NCBI GenBank assembly: GCA_007130745.1
Contig: SLRW01000016.1
Coordinates: 1-9,771 of the forward strand
Source: Gammaproteobacteria bacterium
GTDB lineage: Bacteria > Pseudomonadota > Gammaproteobacteria > UBA5335 > SLRW01
Direction: 5' to 3'
DNA length: 9,771 nt
A program made the position numbers and the translations under genes. Positions 5,929-9,771 of the stretch are shown here, piece after piece. The first letter of the stretch is position 1. Each line of letters begins with the position of its first letter. The notes beneath the pieces were generated by a model that did not search any database, was not told the DNA's origin, and was given only the letters and a program-made list of their open reading frames with translations.

Positions 5929-6107
5929 CCCGTGCAAAGCGCGGGCGTGTTCCGTTTACCGTGTTCCGTCGATTCGGCTCGTGCGCTGGCACGCACTTCG
6001 CTTTTTGAATAATTCGTCGCGCTTTAGCGTGACACCACATTGATGCGCCACTGGCGCGAAATTTGCGGAACACGGCAAACGGAACACGCCCGGCGCGGAG
6101 CGCCGGG
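5929..6107. repeat. Hairpin-capped inverted-repeat element (25/26-bp arms)
   Basis: Arms 5943-5968 and 6066-6091 are inverted copies with one mismatch in 26 bases (core GGGCGTGTTCCGTTT). Each arm end overlaps a GC hairpin: CCCGTGC-AAA-GCGCGGG at 5929-5945, and the perfect 8-bp stem CCCGGCGC-GGA-GCGCCGGG at 6089-6107. The 97-base interior contains repeat copy 2 (5976-6042) and small palindromes such as GCGCCACTGGCGC (6045-6057). There is no ORF. The architecture looks like a small non-autonomous repeat or a structured RNA, but no target-site duplication is evident. Confidence 0.6.
5976..6042 (+). repeat. Intergenic repeat, copy 2 (GGCTCGTGCGCT ... CATTG)
   Basis: It matches 2689-2752 in block order: GGCTCGTGCGCT, GCACGCACTTCGCTT, TCGTCGCGCTT, GCGTGA and CATTG. 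It also shares the 12-mer AATTCGTCGCGC (6012-6023) with the left end of the 3610-3881 element (3628-3639), which links the three intergenic repeats. Confidence 0.55.
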
Positions 6108-6173
6108 TTGTTAACCTCAGCTGACATTTGTTTTGCAAAAGCGCAGAATAGTTAAACAGGATCGGGGGCAGTC

Positions 6174-7427
6174 ATGGCAGACGAACTCTTTTCGCCAACC
6201 CGTCGCGCCCGCAACCGGCGCATGCAGCAGACCGACAGCCTGACCACCTGGCTGGGTGAGGCACTGCTGTATCCGCTGCGCGGGCATGCCGGCTGGATGC
6301 TGCTGCTGATGGCCGGGCTGCTGACAGCAGGACTGGCCGGCTGGTTTCTGGATATGCTGATACTGGCGCTGTTCGGCGCCCCCATCCTGGTGGTGGCCGG
6401 GGCTATCACCATCGGCTATTGCTACACCTGCACCGAACACAGCGCGCAGGGTGAGGCCGAGGCTCCGCCCATGGACAGCAACACCCTTGCCCCCTTCAAC
6501 AAGCGCCTGGGCTCGGGGCTGGTATTCATCATGGCCACGCTCACCCTGGGTCCGCTGCTGGCCTGGCTGTTGCCGGCGCACCTGGTGCTGACAGGCGGAC
6601 AGAGCTATGCCCTGCAAGGCATGCATCCGGTGTCACTGTTGCGCACCTTGCAGGTACTGGGGCGTAACGGGCTACAGGTCAGTCTGCTCGCCACGGGCTG
6701 GAGCCTGACCATCATCCCGGCAGCCCTGTGGCTGCCCTTCCCTTTGTTTATCGCCGCGACATTGTATGCGCTGTTGCTGGTATCGCATCTGGCAGGCTTT
6801 GCCGCTTGGCATGCGCGCGAGGCGCTGGCGCTCACCAAACCGCAGGAAGAAAGCCGGCGCAGCGAACAAGATATGCGCGAACACACCGCGCGGCTGATGG
6901 AAGAGGTGTTGCGGCTTGATAACCAGCGCCAACGCGAGGCGGCCGTAACCATGCTGGACAAGCCACCCCACCCGGAAGACTGGCCTGATCGCGCCGCTTA
7001 TGAGACCGGTATGCTGCGCCGATTGCTGGAAAACGACAAAAAAGGCCTGGCCCGGGCCTGGAGCCGGCATGTGCTGACACAGCGGGCGGATAACAATGGC
7101 CGCAGTCACCCCGGCACGCTGACCGAATTTGTAGGGTTGAGCCAGAGTCTGGGGCCGGAGCGCCTGCCGGAATCTGCTTCGCTGCGTCTGGTGCTGGCGC
7201 GGGCGGCCATGGACAGCGGGCGCCGGGATCTGGCGCTGGACGTCCTGCAGGAAGCTGACGGCACCGAAAGCGTACTCGAGGCCGCCCAGGCCGCCCTGCT
7301 GCGCACCCGCCTGTTGCTGGAAAAGGGCCAGGATGAACAGGCCCGACCACTGCTCGCGCGCCTGCAAAAACATCCGCAGACCAACATCCGCACCCAGGCC
7401 GGCAAGCTCAGCGGCCTGTTGCGGTGA
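6174..7427 (+). CDS. Uncharacterised membrane protein with soluble helical C-terminal domain (417 aa)
   Basis: Not a family I can name. Residues 1-37 are basic and soluble. Hydrophobic segments follow at about 40-58, 59-82, 112-134, 168-186 and 188-213, suggesting four or five membrane helices. A loop of about 30 residues separates the second and third. From about 215 the protein is soluble and strongly helical: a charged, possibly coiled-coil stretch (TKPQEESRRSEQDMREHTAR to about 258), then alpha-helical repeats (about 278-417). The last of these (LRLVLARAAMDSGRRDLALD, then LLRTRLLLEKGQDEQARPLL) look like TPR-type pairs. The domain is probably cytoplasmic and protein-binding; this is inference. 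The start at 6174 is supported by GGGGG 5 nt upstream. The gene is alone in its unit and ends in a hairpin overlapping the TGA stop. Confidence 0.82.
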   Translation: MADELFSPTRRARNRRMQQTDSLTTWLGEALLYPLRGHAGWMLLLMAGLLTAGLAGWFLDMLILALFGAPILVVAGAITIGYCYTCTEHSAQGEAEAPPMDSNTLAPFNKRLGSGLVFIMATLTLGPLLAWLLPAHLVLTGGQSYALQGMHPVSLLRTLQVLGRNGLQVSLLATGWSLTIIPAALWLPFPLFIAATLYALLLVSHLAGFAAWHAREALALTKPQEESRRSEQDMREHTARLMEEVLRLDNQRQREAAVTMLDKPPHPEDWPDRAAYETGMLRRLLENDKKGLARAWSRHVLTQRADNNGRSHPGTLTEFVGLSQSLGPERLPESASLRLVLARAAMDSGRRDLALDVLQEADGTESVLEAAQAALLRTRLLLEKGQDEQARPLLARLQKHPQTNIRTQAGKLSGLLR

Positions 7428-7472
7428 CCCGCGCTTCGCGCGGGTCGTTGTATGAGGGGAAGGCGGGAAAGT
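7425..7472 (+). terminator. Stop-codon-embedded hairpin and G-rich tail after the membrane protein gene
   Basis: TGA (7425-7427) opens the stem GACCCGCGC-TTC-GCGCGGGTC (7426-7446), a 9-bp perfect stem identical to the one ending the acidic lipoprotein gene. It is followed by GTTGTATGAGG and then GGCGGGAAAGT, a tail resembling those at 3896-3925 and 1877-1906 (minus strand). Confidence 0.6.
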
Positions 7473-7500
7473 TGCAAGACTTCAAACCTTTCAGCGTAAG

Positions 7501-7519
7501 GGCCGCGCACAGCGCGGCC
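7501..7519 (+). terminator. Perfect GC hairpin GGCCGCGC-ACA-GCGCGGCC
   Basis: An 8-bp perfect stem with a three-base loop, followed by ACTTTCCCACTC, so it has a modest pyrimidine tail. It is nested between GGGAAAGT (7465-7472) and its inverted copy ACTTTCCC (7520-7527), which can form a longer interrupted stem. It lies about 108 bases before the dehydrogenase start, so it could act as a second terminator or in that gene's leader. Confidence 0.45.
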
Positions 7520-7627
7520 ACTTTCCCACTCAATTCACTTTACCCTCTCCGCCTCAAACTGGACCCTGGCGTGTTGCCGACAGTAGCATGAACAAGTGAT
7601 TTGGCGTGCAACAAGGGAGGAACCTCC

Positions 7628-8800
7628 ATGCGTGCATCAGGTATTTTCTGGCTGACCAGCCTGGCTTTTCTGCTGGCAGGCTGCGAGCCTCTCTCCGAAG
7701 TTGAAACCGAAGCCGTGACCGACTCCCCGGTAACCGAGACGCGTGAACTTGAGAGCCAGTACCACAACCTGCGGCTGCGCACTGTCGTCGAAGGCCTGGA
7801 ATACCCCTGGGCCATCGCCTTTTTGCCCGACGGCCGGCTGCTGGTCAGCGAGCGCCCGGGGCGACTGAACATTATTGATGATGGCGAGGTCATCAAAGTC
7901 GGCGGCATACCGGAAGACTTACATGCCACCAATCAGGGCGGACTACTTGATATCGCCCTGCACCCGGGCTATGACGATAATGGCTGGATCTATCTGACCT
8001 ATTCACAGGGCGATGCCGAGGCCACACGCACTACGTTGATTCGCGGGCGCCTGGATGGTGAGACGCTGGCAGATGTGGAAAAAGTCTTCACCGAGGGCCG
8101 GGCCTCGGGGCCGGGTCGCCACTACGGCTCACGCCTGGCCTGGCTGCCTGACGGCACCCTGCTGATGAGCGTTGGTGATCGCGGCGCTGAACCGCCCCGC
8201 GCGCAGGATACGGCGGACCATGCCGGTACCCTGCTGCGACTCAACGATGACGGCTCGGTACCCGGAGACAATCCCTTCGTGGATGACGAGGACTATCTGC
8301 CGGAGATTTACAGCTACGGCCACCGCAACATCCAGGGGCTGATCGTGCACCCCGAAAGCGGTGAGATATGGGCCAGCGAACACGGCCCGCGTGGCGGCGA
8401 TGAGCTCAACCGGGTGCAAGCCGGTAACAATTACGGCTGGCCGCAAGTCACCCTGGGCCGCGACTACCGCACCGAAGCCACCTTTAACGGCGCCGTGCGC
8501 AGCAAGGAAGGCAAGACGGACCCGGTGATCGACTGGACCCCGGAAATCGCCCCCTCTGGACTGACCTATGTCCCGGGCAAAGCGTTTGAGAACTGGGAAG
8601 GCAATCTGCTTGCCGGCGGACTGCGTTCACGCCAGATTCGGCGCGTGGTGTTCGAGGACGGCATCGTGGTGCACGAAGAAGAGCTGATTCGCGAGGAAAT
8701 CGGCCGCATCCGCGATGTACGCAAGGGGCCGAATGGCGGCATCTACATCACCACCGATGAATCCGACGGGGGTGTTTATAAATTGACCCCCGTGCGGTAG
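7628..8800 (+). CDS. Lipoprotein PQQ-dependent aldose sugar dehydrogenase (YliI/Asd-like)
   Basis: A soluble-glucose-dehydrogenase-type six-bladed beta-propeller expected to oxidise aldose sugars to lactones with PQQ as cofactor on the periplasmic side. The 390-residue product starts with a lipoprotein signal ending LLAGC (Cys19, followed by Glu). Diagnostic motifs occur in order: YPWAIAFLPDG (59-69), QGGLLDIALHP (103-113), RHYGSRLAWLPDG (164-176, with H165 the likely catalytic base), SVGDR (181-185), EIYSYGHRNIQGL (226-238) and EHGPRGGDELN (251-261), then GNNYGWP (266-272). Length and motif order match YliI-type proteins. The ATG at 7628 is chosen over the in-frame ATG at 7601 because AGGGAGG (7614-7620) lies 7 nt upstream and the signal peptide begins there. 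No PQQ synthesis genes are visible, so the cofactor may be scavenged. The last codons lie within an inverted repeat. Confidence 0.9.
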   Translation: MRASGIFWLTSLAFLLAGCEPLSEVETEAVTDSPVTETRELESQYHNLRLRTVVEGLEYPWAIAFLPDGRLLVSERPGRLNIIDDGEVIKVGGIPEDLHATNQGGLLDIALHPGYDDNGWIYLTYSQGDAEATRTTLIRGRLDGETLADVEKVFTEGRASGPGRHYGSRLAWLPDGTLLMSVGDRGAEPPRAQDTADHAGTLLRLNDDGSVPGDNPFVDDEDYLPEIYSYGHRNIQGLIVHPESGEIWASEHGPRGGDELNRVQAGNNYGWPQVTLGRDYRTEATFNGAVRSKEGKTDPVIDWTPEIAPSGLTYVPGKAFENWEGNLLAGGLRSRQIRRVVFEDGIVVHEEELIREEIGRIRDVRKGPNGGIYITTDESDGGVYKLTPVR

Positions 8801-8918
8801 CGCGGTGGTAGTGTTCAGTTTTCAGCTTTAAGTTTTCAGAGGCTTTGAATGCGCCTGCGCCGCATGGTCTACTTCTGACAACTGAACACTGAAAACGCCC
8901 GCGCGCTACCGCGCGGGC
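8788..8918. repeat. Nested inverted repeat spanning the dehydrogenase stop to the amidase leader
   Basis: The outer arms are GCGGTAGCGCG (8794-8804, including the TAG stop) and its exact inverse at 8902-8912, with partial pairing extending a few bases outward. The inner arms are 8811-8825 (GTGTTCAGTTTTCAG) and 8875-8889 (inverse, one mismatch). The spacer otherwise consists of TTCAG/TTTAAG-like units and a central GC stretch. No ORF is supported. Confidence 0.5.
8897..8918 (+). terminator. Strong GC hairpin just upstream of the amidase start
   Basis: GCCCGCGCG (8897-8905), loop CTAC, CGCGCGGGC (8910-8918): a 9-bp perfect stem. It ends 11 bases before the ATG and directly abuts AGGGG (8920-8924). 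It could terminate the dehydrogenase transcript, or sit in the amidase leader next to the ribosome-binding site. It competes with the long-range stem formed by 8794-8804. Confidence 0.45.
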
Positions 8919-8929
8919 CAGGGGTTGTC

Positions 8930-9771
8930 ATGAATTTTGATGAATATCGGCGGCTGGATGCTGTGGGGCTGGCTGAGCTGGTCAGCCGCGGCGAAGTAAG
9001 CGCGGAGGAGTTGCTGGATACCGCTATTCAGCGCGCTGAGGCTGTGAACGGGCAGCTCAACGGGCTGATTCATCCACTGTACGAGCAGGCTCGAGAGCAG
9101 ATTGCCGGTGGGCTTTCCGGACCGCTGGCCGGGGTGCCCATGCTGGTCAAGGATCTGTTTCAGGAGATCAAGGGCGCGCCGCATCACCAGGGCAACAAGG
9201 CACTGAAGGCGGCAGATTTCCGCTCGCCCCATGACGCCGTCCTGGTGCAACGCTGGAAAGCGGCGGGGCTGATCCCTTTCGGGCGTACCAATACGCCGGA
9301 GTTCGGCGCCAAGGGCATTACCGAGCCGGAGGCTTATGGCCCTGCCCGCAACCCCTGGGATACCTCACGCACAACAGGCGGCTCTTCCGGCGGCTCGGCG
9401 GCGATGGTGGCCGCCGGGGTGGTACCGGTGGCCGGCGCCAACGACGGTGGCGGCAGCATCCGCATACCCGCGGCCTGTTGCGGCCTGTTCGGGCTCAAGC
9501 CCGGGCGCGGGCGTACCCCGTGGGGGCCGGAAATGACCGATCCCATGCATGGCATTGCGGCGAATCATGTGCTGACCCGCTCGGTGCGCGACAGCGCACT
9601 GGTGCTGGACGTCACACACGGCCCCGAAGCGGGCAGCGTCTTTCATATCGCGCCGCCGGCACAGGCCTACGCCGAGGCTGTGCGCACCCCGCCGGGCAAG
9701 CTGCGCATCGGCTTTTCCTCACGCTCACCCCTGAACACCCCCGTGGACAAGGAAGCCGTGCTGGCGGTGGA
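8930..9771 (+). CDS. Amidase-signature hydrolase, NylA-like, N-terminal 280 residues (runs off right edge)
   Basis: An amidase-signature enzyme that hydrolyses C-N amide bonds through a Lys/cis-Ser/Ser triad. The triad is visible: K74 in VKDLF, S152 in GGSSGGS, and nucleophile S176 in DGGGSIRIPA. The 24-residue gap between the two serines is the family spacing. The spacing and the block GANDGGGSIRIP, then AACCGLFGLKPGRGR, recall the 6-aminohexanoate-cyclic-dimer hydrolase (NylA) branch, whose triad I recall as Lys72, Ser150 and Ser174, rather than GatA. Physiological substrates of that branch are mostly unknown, so activity on nylon oligomers should not be assumed. There is no signal peptide, so it is probably cytoplasmic. 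ATG at 8930 with AGGGG at 8920-8924 sets the start. The C-terminal part, about 200 residues judging by the family's usual length, is outside the window. Confidence 0.9.
   Translation, partial: MNFDEYRRLDAVGLAELVSRGEVSAEELLDTAIQRAEAVNGQLNGLIHPLYEQAREQIAGGLSGPLAGVPMLVKDLFQEIKGAPHHQGNKALKAADFRSPHDAVLVQRWKAAGLIPFGRTNTPEFGAKGITEPEAYGPARNPWDTSRTTGGSSGGSAAMVAAGVVPVAGANDGGGSIRIPAACCGLFGLKPGRGRTPWGPEMTDPMHGIAANHVLTRSVRDSALVLDVTHGPEAGSVFHIAPPAQAYAEAVRTPPGKLRIGFSSRSPLNTPVDKEAVLAV

Larger units (their letters stand above)
5785..6173. other. Divergent spacer with palindromic element
   Basis: 389 bases between divergently transcribed genes. 5785-5928 is AT-richer and should hold the promoter of the minus-strand lipoprotein genes; I cannot place the boxes with confidence. 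5929-6107 is a palindromic repeat element described separately. 6108-6173 leads into the membrane protein gene and includes its ribosome-binding site (GGGGG at 6164-6168). A run of plus-strand ORFs across this spacer has no supporting features. Confidence 0.5.

Noticed and set aside
5568..6012. Three overlapping short plus-strand ORFs in the divergent spacer
   Set aside because: No ribosome-binding site or protein feature is visible. The minus strand of the same region encodes a lipobox signal instead.
6117..7510. Long minus-strand ORFs opposite the membrane protein gene
   Set aside because: They are Gln- and Arg-rich compositional shadows. The plus strand has membrane helices, a start with a ribosome-binding site and a terminator at its stop.
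7601..7627. Earlier ATG start for the dehydrogenase gene at 7601
   Set aside because: The strong AGGGAGG site at 7614-7620 lies downstream of it and is spaced for the ATG at 7628, where the lipoprotein signal begins.

Overview
The window looks like a chromosomal segment of a GC-rich gammaproteobacterium. The evidence is the mix of gene families (YhhN, YliI/Asd-type dehydrogenase, WbbJ-type acyltransferase, Fic, amidase), the Shine-Dalgarno spacing and the lipoprotein signals. Several proteins are markedly rich in Asp and Glu, which would fit a marine or halophilic lifestyle. This is inference, and I cannot name a genus. No rRNA, tRNA, CRISPR array or intact transposase gene was seen.

Layout. 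1-875 (minus) is the N-terminal 291 residues of a Ser/Thr protein kinase that runs off the left edge. 1122-1799 (plus) is a YhhN/TMEM86 membrane protein, divergent from the kinase. 1909-2570 (minus) is a dead Fic gene, truncated at its N terminus and carrying a frameshifting internal deletion that removed the catalytic motif. 2859-3575 (plus) is a left-handed beta-helix acyltransferase. 3610-3881 is a non-coding mobile-element-like structure with perfect 26-bp terminal inverted repeats. 3940-5784 (minus) holds a possible 42-residue lipoprotein followed by a 561-residue acidic lipoprotein of unknown function. 5929-6107 is a second palindromic non-coding element. 6174-7427 (plus) is an uncharacterised membrane protein with a soluble C-terminal half. 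7628-8800 (plus) is a lipoprotein PQQ-type aldose sugar dehydrogenase. 8930 to the right edge (plus) is the N-terminal 280 residues of an amidase-signature hydrolase with the Lys/cis-Ser/Ser triad and NylA-like spacing.

The genes do not form an obvious pathway. Almost every one is a single transcription unit followed by its own GC-rich hairpin. The exception is the lipoprotein pair on the minus strand.

The most unusual content is between the genes. The spacers share gene-end modules: a hairpin that overlaps or touches the stop codon, followed by a recognisable tail. Three spacers also fold into nested inverted-repeat structures (3610-3881, 5929-6107, 8788-8918). I found no multi-gene defence or biosynthetic system. 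The candidates for something undescribed are these repeated intergenic elements, the tandem lipoproteins and the kinase N-terminal domain.
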